In this document: positions 1 through 7,351 of the stretch, in pieces
Numbering within the stretch: the stretch's first letter is position 1
Layout of the letters: every line of letters begins with the position of its first letter
DNA from: an uncultured Erysipelotrichaceae bacterium
GTDB taxonomy: Bacteria; Bacillota_I; Bacilli_A; Erysipelotrichales; Erysipelotrichaceae
Reading direction: 5' to 3'
Assembly (NCBI GenBank): GCA_944326095.1
Contig: CALVCO010000011.1
Location: 1-38,973 of the forward strand
DNA length: 38,973 nucleotides
Position numbers and translations under genes: made by a program
The notes under the pieces: generated by a model
Seen by the model: only the letters and a program-made list of their open reading frames with translations
Told to the model about the DNA's origin: nothing
Databases searched by the model: none

Positions 1-88
1 ACACACGGGGTTAGCTCGCTTATGCTTACAACGTTAGTTGTATCGAACGAGAAGCTCCCCACCTCTTTAGGTGGTGATAGTATGTCAC
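1..88 (+). mobile_element. Right end of an IS200/IS605-type element (omega-RNA 3' region)
   Basis: The first 88 bases fold as nested stems. GGGG at 7-10 pairs with CCCC at 57-60, ACAAC/GTTGT form a small hairpin around 28-41, and CCACCT-CTTT-AGGTGG at 59-74 forms the terminal hairpin, followed by GATAGTATGTCAC. This layout and wording match the right ends of tnpB-carrying IS200/IS605 elements in Bacillota as I know them. In such elements this end also encodes the 3' scaffold of the omega (reRNA) guide RNA. The transposase and tnpB would lie upstream, outside the window. The exact boundary at about 88 is inferred from the TCAC ending. It could be a full element or a decayed relic. Confidence 0.7.
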
Positions 89-105
89 AAAAAGACAATT
101 TGCAT

Positions 106-111
106 TATAAT
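106..111 (+). promoter_or_regulatory. -10 box of the sensor kinase gene, just beyond the IS end
   Basis: TATAAT lies 27 bases before the kinase ATG and is the only good -10 in the gap. Any -35 about 17-18 bases upstream would fall in the last bases of the IS right end (around 82-88, ATGTCAC), which is a poor match to TTGACA. The element may therefore contribute to kinase transcription. Confidence 0.4.
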
Positions 112-138
112 ATAGCTAAATAAGATGAGGAATTATTT

Positions 139-2649
139 ATGCATAAAAAAAGTCGTAAAGTATTTGTGGTGGTCATAGTATCAATTTTATTTGTTGTATT
201 TTCATTAATGATTTATTGGAGTGCGATTTTAGTACGAAATAAGATTTTATATAATGTGGATACAATGGGAACTTATTTAGTAAAGAGCTATGCAAGTGAT
301 GAAACTAATACTTTAAACGTATATAAAACATTCATTAAACTTGGTTCTAATTATATAGAAGAATTAGCCAATAAAGATGCTAGTAAAGAAGAAATTCATC
401 TTTGGATGCAAGCATATGCCAAAAATATTGCTAGTACAGTTGGTAGGGAAATTGTTGATCCATATGCGGTAATTGATGGTGAAATTGTTGCTGCTTATCC
501 TTGGAAACAAGATGATACTTATGATTATGCAAGTACAAATTGGTATAAACAAGCCATTGAAGCTGATGGAACTATTATTACTACTGATCTTTATACTGAT
601 GTTATCACCGGTGATAAGATTATAACTTTGGCCATGGAAGTAAATGATGATGGCGATGTGTTGGCTTTTGATATATATAATGATAAAGTTAGACACGGTA
701 GTCAAGATTTAATGCCTGATGATGCTTCCTTTTTCTTATATGATGCTAGTGGTAATTTGATGTATTACAATAATGTTATAAGAAATGACAATATAGAATC
801 ATTTACTGGACACTTATATGAAGATGTAATACTTGGAAATTATGATTCATATGATGCTTTCTTTATCGATGATAATGGAGAAAGTAGAGGAGTATATTAT
901 GCTTTTCTAGAGAATAATTGGTTAGCAGTTATGACCATACCTACAAGACAATTATTGCGTGGTGATATGGATATGACTATGTACTTTTTATTAGGTATTT
1001 CTATATTATTATTTGCTGGTTTAATTTGTCTAGTTATATATAATTTCTTAAAAGATCGTAAAAATCGTTATATTAATGAGACTCTGATGATATTAGGTAA
1101 TACTTATTATGCAATATATCGGGTTAATTATGAAAATTCTACATATAATGCAGTTAAAACTAGTGAAGATTTATTAGATGTTATTCCATCTAAAGGTCAT
1201 TATCAAGATTTAATTAAACTAGTAAAAACTAAAGTAGAAGAGCATACATATGAAGAGTTTGAACGTAGCTTTTCTTTAGAAAATATTCGAAGTTTAATTG
1301 CTAAAGGTATTTATGAATTTGGTGGAGACTTCCAAAGAGAATTTCCTGATGGTTATCATTGGGTAACTATTAGGATAATATATAGTAAAGATTTAGGTAT
1401 AAATGAAGTTTTAATGTGCTATAAAAATGTTGATCTAGAAAAGCGTAAACAATTAGAACAATATAGAATAATGGAAAATGCATTAGAAATTTCTAAGCAA
1501 GCTACTAATAAGAAGAATATCTTCTTTAGTAATGTTTCTCATGATATGCGTACACCATTGAATGCTATTATTGGTTTATCTAAATTAGCTTTAGATAATA
1601 AGAATAATCCTAATAAGGTAGAGGATTATTTAAATAAAATATCTAAGTCTGGAGATCAATTATTAAATTTAATTAATGATATTCTAGATATTTCTAAAAT
1701 GGAACAGGGTGGACATAATTCTTTGAATTATAAGCCAATTAATCTTGATGAATGTATTAATGAAATTGTGGGATTATTTTCGGAAACTTGTAAACAAGAA
1801 CATAAAAATCTACAATATCAATGTAATATAAAAGATGCTGATGTTTATTGTGATGATTTCCGTTTGAAACAAATTTTAAATAATTTATTAAGTAATGCAA
1901 TTAAATATAGTTTAGAAAATGCTAATATAAATGTTAGCTTGAATCAAATTGAGCAAAATAGTCAAATAGGTAAATATCAAATTATTGTAGAAGATAATGG
2001 TATTGGTATGACTAAAGAATTCTTAGATGTAATATTTGAACCATTTGCCCAAGAAACAATGTTTAGACCAACTAATGTAACAGGTACAGGACTTGGAATG
2101 TCAATAGTTAAAGGTATTGTTCAACAGATGAGTGGAGAAATAGCTGTTGAAAGTGAAGTTGGTAAAGGTTCTAAATTTACAGTTACTTTACCATTGCAAA
2201 TTATTAATGATATTCCAAAAATTAAAAGTGAAAAAGTCACTTCAACTGAAGATTATGATTTGAAAGGCAAAAATATTTTATTGGTTGAAGATAATGCCAT
2301 TAATATGGAAATTGCTAAAGAAATGTTAGAGATGTTTGGTGCTAATGTTGTTGAGGCTTGGAATGGATTAGAAGCTGTTGAGAAATTTAGTCAAGCGCAA
2401 ATTAATGAATTTGATTTAATATTAATGGATATGCAAATGCCTAAGATGGATGGTTGTACCGCAACTAAGGAAATAAGAAATATGGATCGTAAGGATGCTA
2501 AGAGTATTATCATAATTGCTTTAACAGCTAATGCATTTGCGGAAGATATTGCTGCTACTAGTGCTGCTGGTATGAATGGTCATATTTCTAAACCTATTGA
2601 TTTTAAACAATTATTATCAACAATTAGTAAATTAGAACAAAAAGGTTAA
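139..2649 (+). CDS. Hybrid sensor histidine kinase with C-terminal receiver domain
   Basis: This is a membrane hybrid kinase of 836 residues. A first membrane helix (about 8-32) and a second (about 279-303) flank a roughly 245-residue extracellular region of Cache-like character. A PAS-like cytoplasmic segment (about 310-440) follows. The HisKA motif FSNVSHDMRTPLNAI contains the phosphoacceptor His468. The ATPase domain has the N box near 578-591, DNGIGM at 619-624 and GTGLGM at 649-654. The receiver domain has the acidic pair E717/D718, phosphoacceptor Asp764 in MDMQMPKMDG, and Lys818. All key residues are present, so it should be active. There is no output domain and no adjacent regulator, so its target is unknown. 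The ligand-binding half is too divergent for me to name a ligand. GAGGA at 126-130 supports the ATG at 139. Confidence 0.93.
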   Translation: MHKKSRKVFVVVIVSILFVVFSLMIYWSAILVRNKILYNVDTMGTYLVKSYASDETNTLNVYKTFIKLGSNYIEELANKDASKEEIHLWMQAYAKNIASTVGREIVDPYAVIDGEIVAAYPWKQDDTYDYASTNWYKQAIEADGTIITTDLYTDVITGDKIITLAMEVNDDGDVLAFDIYNDKVRHGSQDLMPDDASFFLYDASGNLMYYNNVIRNDNIESFTGHLYEDVILGNYDSYDAFFIDDNGESRGVYYAFLENNWLAVMTIPTRQLLRGDMDMTMYFLLGISILLFAGLICLVIYNFLKDRKNRYINETLMILGNTYYAIYRVNYENSTYNAVKTSEDLLDVIPSKGHYQDLIKLVKTKVEEHTYEEFERSFSLENIRSLIAKGIYEFGGDFQREFPDGYHWVTIRIIYSKDLGINEVLMCYKNVDLEKRKQLEQYRIMENALEISKQATNKKNIFFSNVSHDMRTPLNAIIGLSKLALDNKNNPNKVEDYLNKISKSGDQLLNLINDILDISKMEQGGHNSLNYKPINLDECINEIVGLFSETCKQEHKNLQYQCNIKDADVYCDDFRLKQILNNLLSNAIKYSLENANINVSLNQIEQNSQIGKYQIIVEDNGIGMTKEFLDVIFEPFAQETMFRPTNVTGTGLGMSIVKGIVQQMSGEIAVESEVGKGSKFTVTLPLQIINDIPKIKSEKVTSTEDYDLKGKNILLVEDNAINMEIAKEMLEMFGANVVEAWNGLEAVEKFSQAQINEFDLILMDMQMPKMDGCTATKEIRNMDRKDAKSIIIIALTANAFAEDIAATSAAGMNGHISKPIDFKQLLSTISKLEQKG

Positions 2650-2670
2650 GCGAAATGCTTAACCTTTTAA
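2641..2670 (+). terminator. Rho-independent terminator of the sensor kinase gene
   Basis: A 10-bp perfect stem, AAAGGTTAAG/CTTAACCTTT (2641-2650 with 2658-2667), overlaps the stop codon and is followed by TTAAAAT. The T-run is short but the stem is strong. Confidence 0.75.
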
Positions 2671-2671
2671 A

Positions 2672-2702
2672 ATAAAAAAAGCTTTATAATCAAATAAAGC
2701 TT
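2672..2702 (-). terminator. Terminator downstream of tRNA-Leu
   Basis: On the minus strand, AAGCTTTAT-TTGATT-ATAAAGCTT (2679-2702) is followed by a run of seven T. It sits 12 bases past the tRNA 3' end. Confidence 0.75.
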
Positions 2703-2713
2703 AGTTAGTAAAA

Positions 2714-2800
2714 TGGTGCCCGAGGCCGGACTCGAACCGGCACGGTATCGCTACCGATGGATTTTGAGTCCATTGCGTCTACCAGTTTCACCACTCGGGC
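2714..2800 (-). tRNA. tRNA-Leu (anticodon CAA)
   Basis: The minus strand gives a complete cloverleaf with acceptor GCCCGAG/CTCGGGC, discriminator A and encoded CCA. The anticodon loop is CTCAAAA within stem ATGGA/TCCAT, so the anticodon is CAA (reads UUG). The T arm is GCCGGTTCGAGTCCGGC. A long variable arm (GGTAGCGATACC) marks it as a class II leucine tRNA. Its length with CCA is 87 nt. Confidence 0.97.
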
Positions 2801-2839
2801 ATGCTTAAATATTATATAATAAATGGATTTTATTTGCAA

Positions 2840-4297
2840 TCACATATTTAAGCTTTTGAAAAAGGCATCAGCATATTCTTTGTATAATTCTAAATCAAAA
2901 CAAGTTATGCTATGGTCTTTAGTTATTTGTTCACAAAGATAATTGTAGAACCATACAGCCATAGTGCAAGCTAAGAAATTATCTTTTATTAAGGCACATA
3001 AGGATAAAATAAAACCAGTTAATAAATCACCACTACCAGCGCGTGCTAGGGCTTGATTACCCATAGTATTTATATGAATTTCCCCACTAGGTGATACGAT
3101 AATAGTATTAGTATCTTTCAATACAACAATTGTATTATATTCTTTAGCAAATTCTAAAGCATAAGTAATTTTATGAGCTTTAACTAATTCTAATGGTTTA
3201 TTAATTAAGTCAGCGAATTCTTTAATATGGGGAGTAATGATTAATTGCGGTTTTCTTAATTTTAAAATAAATAATTTATCAATTAATAGACGAATAGCTT
3301 GGGCATCTAGTATAACAGTCTTATATGAATTTTGTAATAATAGTTCTAAGATATCATTTTGATATGGTAATTGATTTATACCACTGCCATAGCATATTGC
3401 ATCTACATTATGCATGATATTTTCAATGACATTATGAAAACAATTACGATCAAAAGGATGGAAGACTACTGTGGGATATTTTGTAGCAACAATTGGATAA
3501 ATAGTATCTTCTAGGGCAACATGCAAATATGTCATGCCACAACATAAAGAACCTAAGCAATTTAGCATAGTAGCTCCTGCCATGCCATATGAGCCACCTA
3601 TTATTAAAGCTTTGCCATTTATACCTTTATGAGCATTTGGTTTAATCTTTGGATAATATTTTAAAAAGGTTTCTAAATCCATGTTTATAAAACTATAATT
3701 ATCTAAAGATGATAAAGGTAAAGCTATCAATTGTAATTTTTTAAACATTTGATGTTCCTTATTAAACATATGAAAAGGTTTATAATAGCCTAAGGCTAAG
3801 GTTAAATCAGATTTAAAAGCATGAGGATCGCAAGCAGGATTATCAGCTTCACAACCACTATTAATATCAATACTTATTTTAAATGCTTTTAAATTATTTA
3901 AATAATCAAATAATTTCTTTTCATCATTACGAATACTACCTTTAAAACTAAAGCCATAGATACAATCAATAATGATATCTGGGTTTTGTTTAGTAATATC
4001 ATTTATAAATATAGTTGAAGGTAGTTTAGCAAGTAATTCTTTATTTTCGCTAGTTTTTGCATCCTTATGAAATAAATAAACTTGGACATTATAATTATTT
4101 TTTATTAGAAGATTTGCTAGAGCTAATCCATCTGCTCCATTATTTCCTTTGCCGCATACAATCATGATTTTATCTTGATTTTTGATTAAAGGGGTAATAG
4201 TGCTAAATAAAGCTTTACCAACGATATTAATTAATTCTTTTGTTGATAATGGAGTATTTGCTTCAATTGTCTTCATTTCGTTAACATTAACAATCAT
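2840..4297 (-). CDS. nnrDE: Bifunctional NAD(P)HX epimerase / ADP-dependent NAD(P)HX dehydratase
   Basis: This fused repair enzyme restores hydrated NADH and NADPH. The N-terminal YjeF_N epimerase domain (about 1-205) carries VCGKGNNGADGLALANLL near 48-65 and a Rossmann-type acidic stretch (IDINSGCEADNP). The C-terminal ribokinase-like dehydratase domain (about 215-485) carries the ADP/phosphate motif ARAGSGDLLTG, with GSGD at 421-424 holding the catalytic aspartate, plus LIITPHIKEFADL. The 485-residue length is typical of the fusion. The opening residues are shorter than in many homologues, but a good AGGAGA site 8-9 bases upstream supports this start. It is transcribed away from the Lys-rich protein gene, and no partner gene is needed. 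The assignment rests on clear family motifs. Confidence 0.92.
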   Translation of the reverse strand: MIVNVNEMKTIEANTPLSTKELINIVGKALFSTITPLIKNQDKIMIVCGKGNNGADGLALANLLIKNNYNVQVYLFHKDAKTSENKELLAKLPSTIFINDITKQNPDIIIDCIYGFSFKGSIRNDEKKLFDYLNNLKAFKISIDINSGCEADNPACDPHAFKSDLTLALGYYKPFHMFNKEHQMFKKLQLIALPLSSLDNYSFINMDLETFLKYYPKIKPNAHKGINGKALIIGGSYGMAGATMLNCLGSLCCGMTYLHVALEDTIYPIVATKYPTVVFHPFDRNCFHNVIENIMHNVDAICYGSGINQLPYQNDILELLLQNSYKTVILDAQAIRLLIDKLFILKLRKPQLIITPHIKEFADLINKPLELVKAHKITYALEFAKEYNTIVVLKDTNTIIVSPSGEIHINTMGNQALARAGSGDLLTGFILSLCALIKDNFLACTMAVWFYNYLCEQITKDHSITCFDLELYKEYADAFFKSLNM

Positions 4298-4353
4298 ATG
4301 TATATTATCTCCTATAAATATTGTAACAATAAAGCTTTTTAATTTAAATATTA

Positions 4354-4382
4354 TTTACATTTATAATAAAATTTTTTATAAT
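4354..4382 (+). promoter_or_regulatory. Strong sigma-A-type promoter for the Lys-rich protein gene
   Basis: TTTACA (4354-4359), a 17-base spacer and a perfect TATAAT (4377-4382) are followed by a very short leader and GGGAGG at 4395-4400. It is one of the best promoter and ribosome-site combinations in the window and predicts high expression. Confidence 0.75.
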
Positions 4383-4408
4383 AACTTTGAACAAGGGAGG
4401 CGATTTAA

Positions 4409-4837
4409 ATGGCTGAAAAGAAATCGACAAAGAAAGCAGTAACACCTAAGAAGGAAAAAACAACTAAAGTTGTTGAGAAAGTTGTTGAAGAAGTAAAAGA
4501 AACTAAGAAACCTGTTAAAAAGACTGCTAAAAAACCAGTTGTTGAAAAGAAATCTCTACAACATTATATTGATGTAATCAACTGGAAAAAATGGGAAGCA
4601 CATAACATGGACTGGCTATATATTGAAGTTAATGCTGGGGATTTATTAACTGAAGTTGAAGCTGGTGTAAGCAATCTTAAAACAGCTTGTAATGCAATTT
4701 TAGATTGTATGCTTGAAGGCGACACTTTCATTGTTGAACCTAAGTCAAAGACTAAAGTTAGCGCATCTTTAACAGTTAGATATTATTGCGATAACTTAAG
4801 TGAAACTAGAAAAAAATATTCTGAAGTAAATCAATAA
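4409..4837 (+). CDS. Small protein with Lys-rich N-terminal tail and conserved compact domain
   Basis: The 142 residues fall in two parts. Residues 1-48 are a low-complexity tail of Lys, Glu, Thr, Val and Pro with KK, KKPVKKTAKK-like repeats, resembling the tails of histone H1-like or HU-like proteins. Residues 49-142 form a compact domain with WLYIEVNAGDLLTEV, TACNAILDCMLEGD and SASLTVRYY. I associate the VNAGDL...C..M..GD...SLT.RY pattern with a domain sometimes found attached to HNH endonucleases, but this is from memory and not certain. There is no signal peptide or membrane helix. The gene is monocistronic, with a near-consensus promoter, a strong GGGAGG site and its own terminator, so it is probably abundant. 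A nucleic-acid-associated role is a guess from the basic tail; the function is unknown. Confidence 0.85.
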   Translation: MAEKKSTKKAVTPKKEKTTKVVEKVVEEVKETKKPVKKTAKKPVVEKKSLQHYIDVINWKKWEAHNMDWLYIEVNAGDLLTEVEAGVSNLKTACNAILDCMLEGDTFIVEPKSKTKVSASLTVRYYCDNLSETRKKYSEVNQ

Positions 4838-4839
4838 AA

Positions 4840-4868
4840 AATTGGCCTCTAAATTTTAGAGGCTTTTA
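4840..4868. terminator. Bidirectional terminator between convergent genes
   Basis: GCCTCTAAA/TTTAGAGGC (4845-4853 with 4855-4863) has T-rich flanks on both strands: TTTT on plus, and TTTTTTATT on minus. It serves the Lys-rich protein gene and the convergent membrane protein gene, whose stop codon lies inside it. Confidence 0.75.
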
Positions 4869-5325
4869 TATTGGTTAAAAGAATAGAAGAAATGCTGATA
4901 TAAATTACTTCTGTTAAACCAGTTATGGAAGCATAGCGGAATATTATAGCTATACAAATACCGATGGTAATTAAATAGATTTTTTTATTATTTATACTTA
5001 GATTAGCATATATTAACCAATTAAAGATAAATAGAGCTATATAGGCTAATATAATATGAAAAAAACTAAAAAAGATTTGATTAAGACTATAAGGTATAAT
5101 TATTACTAAAAAGGTTAAAATTAAAAAAGCTTTGGCATATTTATTATTTAAATCTTGTAATAGATAATAAAAAAATAAAATGATTAAAAAGGCTGTTATT
5201 TTTATTGGCCACAAATTTAAAATGGAAGTATAATTATTGATAAATAATTTAAAATATAAGCTAGATATTAGCATAAATAAGGGTATTAAAAAATATCCTA
5301 TTGTTTTTATAATAAATGTTTTCAT
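4849..5325 (-). CDS. Small hypothetical integral membrane protein
   Basis: This 158-residue, very hydrophobic protein has about five predicted membrane helices (near 9-28, 42-55, 66-84, 86-106 and 114-134, with a possible further one at the C terminus). It contains few charged residues and no catalytic or binding motif that I recognise. I cannot assign a family. The reading frame is supported by its length, a terminator placed at its stop, and a promoter placed exactly at its start. The start has no Shine-Dalgarno site. Instead an extended -10 (TGTTATAAT) ends six bases before the ATG, so the transcript is expected to be leaderless. It is divergent from pheA with only 35 bases between the two start codons. 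Confidence 0.65.
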   Translation of the reverse strand: MKTFIIKTIGYFLIPLFMLISSLYFKLFINNYTSILNLWPIKITAFLIILFFYYLLQDLNNKYAKAFLILTFLVIIIPYSLNQIFFSFFHIILAYIALFIFNWLIYANLSINNKKIYLITIGICIAIIFRYASITGLTEVIYISISSILLTNIKASKI

Positions 5326-5331
5326 GATAAG

Positions 5332-5340
5332 ATTATAACA
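5332..5340 (-). promoter_or_regulatory. Extended -10 promoter positioned for a leaderless mRNA
   Basis: The minus strand reads TGTTATAAT-CTTATC-ATG. The perfect extended -10 ends six bases before the start codon of the small membrane protein, placing the transcription start on or next to the A of ATG. A weak -35 (TTATCA) lies 17 bases upstream. No purine-rich site lies between. Confidence 0.6.
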
Positions 5341-5360
5341 AAGAAAGTGGGAAATGATAA

Positions 5361-6185
5361 ATGCTTAAAGTAGGATTTCAAGGTAAAAATGGTACATATA
5401 GTGATTTGGCAGTAGATTATTTTTTTAAAGATCAACAGTTTATTAAAGTAAATTATCCTAACTTTAAAAAAATCATATATGATATTGAACATGATGTGAT
5501 TGATTATGCTTTAATTCCTGTAGAAAATACGACAACAGGTATTATATCTAGAACTTATGATTTTTTCTTTGATCATGAAATATATGCTGTTGGGGAAATA
5601 TGTATAAAGATAAGGGAACAATTAATTGCTTTACCAAATGCTAGAATAGAAGATATCCAAGAGGTTTATTCTCATCCTGAAGCATTGAGCCAATGTACCT
5701 CATTTTTTAGTAAATATCCTAAAATGCAATCTATTGCTTATCAAGATACATCAGCTAGTGTTGAATATATTTTGAAATGTAATGATATTCATAAGGCTGC
5801 TATAGCTAGTGAGGTTGCAGCTAAGTATTATAATTTACCTATTTTACTCAATGATATTCAAGATAATAATCATAATATGACAAGATTTTTATGTATTACT
5901 CATCATAAACAAAAGGTTGAACATGCTAATAAAGTAAGTGCAATGTTTATTTTAAAACATAAAGCTGGTTCCTTATTTAAATTGTTGGAAGTATTTGCAA
6001 AATATGATATTAATCTTTTAAAATTGGAATCTAGACCACTTCCTCATCATAATTTTGAATATTTATTTTATTTGGATTTTGAACTATTGCCAAATGGGCC
6101 TAGTCTTGATGAATTATTAGAAATTGCTAGTAATTATTGTCAAAAATATAAACTGTTAGGTTATTATAAAGCTTTTGAAATGTAA
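5361..6185 (+). CDS. pheA: Prephenate dehydratase with C-terminal ACT domain
   Basis: This enzyme converts prephenate to phenylpyruvate, the last specific step before phenylalanine. The dehydratase domain (1-180) opens with GFQGKNGTYSDLA and contains PVENTTTGIISRTYD, SHPEALSQC, DTSASVEY and the catalytic-site T-R-F (174-176). The ACT domain (about 190-274) has GSLFKLL (203-209) and ESRP (223-226), the Phe-binding positions of the family, so feedback inhibition by phenylalanine is expected. Its 274 residues leave no room for a chorismate mutase domain. It sits directly upstream of the aro operon but is separated from aroB by a 162-base gap with a promoter and terminator, so it is probably a separate transcription unit. 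The start has a modest GTGGGA site. Confidence 0.95.
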   Translation: MLKVGFQGKNGTYSDLAVDYFFKDQQFIKVNYPNFKKIIYDIEHDVIDYALIPVENTTTGIISRTYDFFFDHEIYAVGEICIKIREQLIALPNARIEDIQEVYSHPEALSQCTSFFSKYPKMQSIAYQDTSASVEYILKCNDIHKAAIASEVAAKYYNLPILLNDIQDNNHNMTRFLCITHHKQKVEHANKVSAMFILKHKAGSLFKLLEVFAKYDINLLKLESRPLPHHNFEYLFYLDFELLPNGPSLDELLEIASNYCQKYKLLGYYKAFEM

Positions 6186-6209
6186 TAATTTTCAGTAAAT
6201 TAATTGTTT

Positions 6210-6238
6210 ATTTACATTTTTGAAAATATATTGTAACA
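6210..6238 (+). promoter_or_regulatory. Putative promoter of the aro operon
   Basis: TTTACA (6210-6215) and TAACAT (6233-6238) are separated by exactly 17 bases. The -10 is only a 4/6 match. A start near 6245 would give a leader of about 100 bases ending in a terminator. Confidence 0.45.
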
Positions 6239-6244
6239 TATCAA

Positions 6245-6347
6245 CATGTAAAGAATTATAAATGTTAGCTTTATATAGGCAAGATAAGTTATATTATATA
6301 GCTATATAGATATTGTCTATATAGCTTTTTTGATGGAGGAAAGCAAT
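6245..6347 (+). promoter_or_regulatory. aro operon leader with possible attenuator and leader peptide
   Basis: The leader between the putative promoter and aroB contains a 15-codon open frame (6262-6309, MLALYRQDKLYYIAI). Its tandem Tyr codons (6292-6297) lie three bases before the left arm of the terminator hairpin at 6300-6326. A ribosome paused at those codons would cover that arm. An alternative AU-rich pairing, TATATAG (6273-6279) with CTATATA (6302-6308), could compete with the terminator. The leader frame has only a weak ribosome site, and Tyr codons are common in AT-rich DNA, so the peptide-based mechanism is inference. The terminator itself is clear. Confidence 0.5.
6300..6331 (+). 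terminator. Attenuator-type terminator just before aroB
   Basis: A perfect 11-bp stem, AGCTATATAGA/TCTATATAGCT (6300-6310 with 6316-6326), has a 5-base loop and is followed by a T-run to 6331. GGAGG of aroB begins four bases later, so termination here would prevent operon expression. It could also end read-through from pheA. Confidence 0.75.
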
Positions 6348-7337
6348 ATGCGTATAGAGGTGAATTGTAGTCGTAACTATCCGATAATTATTGCAAAAGG
6401 ATGCTTAAAAGATGTTAAAAAGTATATAAATGATAATAGAAAAATTATGATAATTAGCGATGATATGGTGCCTCAAGCATATTGGGAATCTTTAAAATCA
6501 CAATTTAAAAATTGTGATATAAAAATTGTAAAACATGGAGAAAATGCTAAGAGCTTTGAAATTTATGAAGATTGTTTACGTACTTTATTAAAATTAAATT
6601 ATTCAAGACATGATTTAATAATTGCTTTAGGAGGAGGAGTAGTAGGAGATTTGGCTGGTTTTGTGGCGGCTACTTATAAAAGAGGAATGGATTTTATTAA
6701 TATTCCTACTACAACTTTATCGCAAATTGATTCTAGTATTGGGGGAAAAGTAGCTATTAATGTGGATGGGATTAAAAATTGTGTAGGAGCTTTTTATCAA
6801 CCATCATTAGTATTAATAGATCCTGAAGTTTTAAAAACATTAAGTAAAAGACATTATAATAATGGTTTAGTTGAAGCAATTAAAGCAGGATTAATAGGTG
6901 ATGAATATCTATTTAATTTGTTTGAAGAAGATCATTTAGATATTGAACAAATTATATATCGTTCGTTATTAGTTAAAAAAGCAATTGTTGAGCAAGATGA
7001 AAAAGAAGAAGGTATACGTAAGATATTAAATTTTGGGCATACATTTGGTCATGCCTATGAGAGTTATTATCATCTTCATGATTATTATCATGGAGAGTGT
7101 GTTGCGCTAGGAATGATGGTAGTTTTGGATGATGAAGAAATTAAAAAGCGCTTGGCTTCAATTTTGCACAAGCTTGATATTTCAACTAGTTGTGATGCGA
7201 ATAGAAATGAAATATTAAATTTATTATTAAATGATAAAAAAGCTAATCAAGATATGATTGATCTTATTAAAGTGGATAAAATAGGTGAGGCAAAAATTGT
7301 AAATATGCCAATTAAAGCTTTAGAAAAATATATTTAA
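6348..7337 (+). CDS. aroB: 3-dehydroquinate synthase
   Basis: This enzyme converts DAHP to 3-dehydroquinate (shikimate step 2), using NAD and a divalent metal. Motifs are the glycine-rich NAD site LGGGVVGDLAGFVAATYKRG (94-113), IPTTTLSQIDSSIGGK (119-134), GLVEAIKAG with metal-ligand Glu176, NFGHTFGHAYE with His231 and His235, and YYHGE with His248. I chose the ATG at 6348 because GGAGG lies 7-9 bases upstream and the protein then begins MRIEV as in relatives. Earlier in-frame codons at 6330 and 6333 overlap the terminator T-run or the ribosome site. The protein is about 330 residues, slightly shorter than the usual 350-360. It is the first gene of the aromatic operon. Confidence 0.96.
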   Translation: MRIEVNCSRNYPIIIAKGCLKDVKKYINDNRKIMIISDDMVPQAYWESLKSQFKNCDIKIVKHGENAKSFEIYEDCLRTLLKLNYSRHDLIIALGGGVVGDLAGFVAATYKRGMDFINIPTTTLSQIDSSIGGKVAINVDGIKNCVGAFYQPSLVLIDPEVLKTLSKRHYNNGLVEAIKAGLIGDEYLFNLFEEDHLDIEQIIYRSLLVKKAIVEQDEKEEGIRKILNFGHTFGHAYESYYHLHDYYHGECVALGMMVVLDDEEIKKRLASILHKLDISTSCDANRNEILNLLLNDKKANQDMIDLIKVDKIGEAKIVNMPIKALEKYI

Positions 7338-7351
7338 GGGGATTTATTAAT

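Noticed and set aside
364-705. Minus-strand frame within the sensor kinase
   Set aside because: Shadow of the kinase coding region; no ribosome site or known motif. The same holds for antisense frames at 10243-10473, 14709-14900, 16227-16427, 17222-17479, 23001-23222, 33841-34134 and 34546-34740.
4182-4442. Plus-strand frame of 86 codons upstream of and overlapping the Lys-rich gene
   Set aside because: It lies largely antisense to nnrDE, spans the promoter and ribosome site of the Lys-rich gene, and has no motif.
6330-6347. Upstream in-frame starts for aroB (6330, 6333)
   Set aside because: They overlap the terminator T-run or GGAGG; 6348 has correct spacing and family-like N terminus. Similar reasoning rejects 15505, 23462, 32587 and 33464.
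6186-6347. T-box riboswitch before the aro operon
   Set aside because: No T-box sequence (AGGGTGGNACCGCG-like) or specifier-loop architecture is present.
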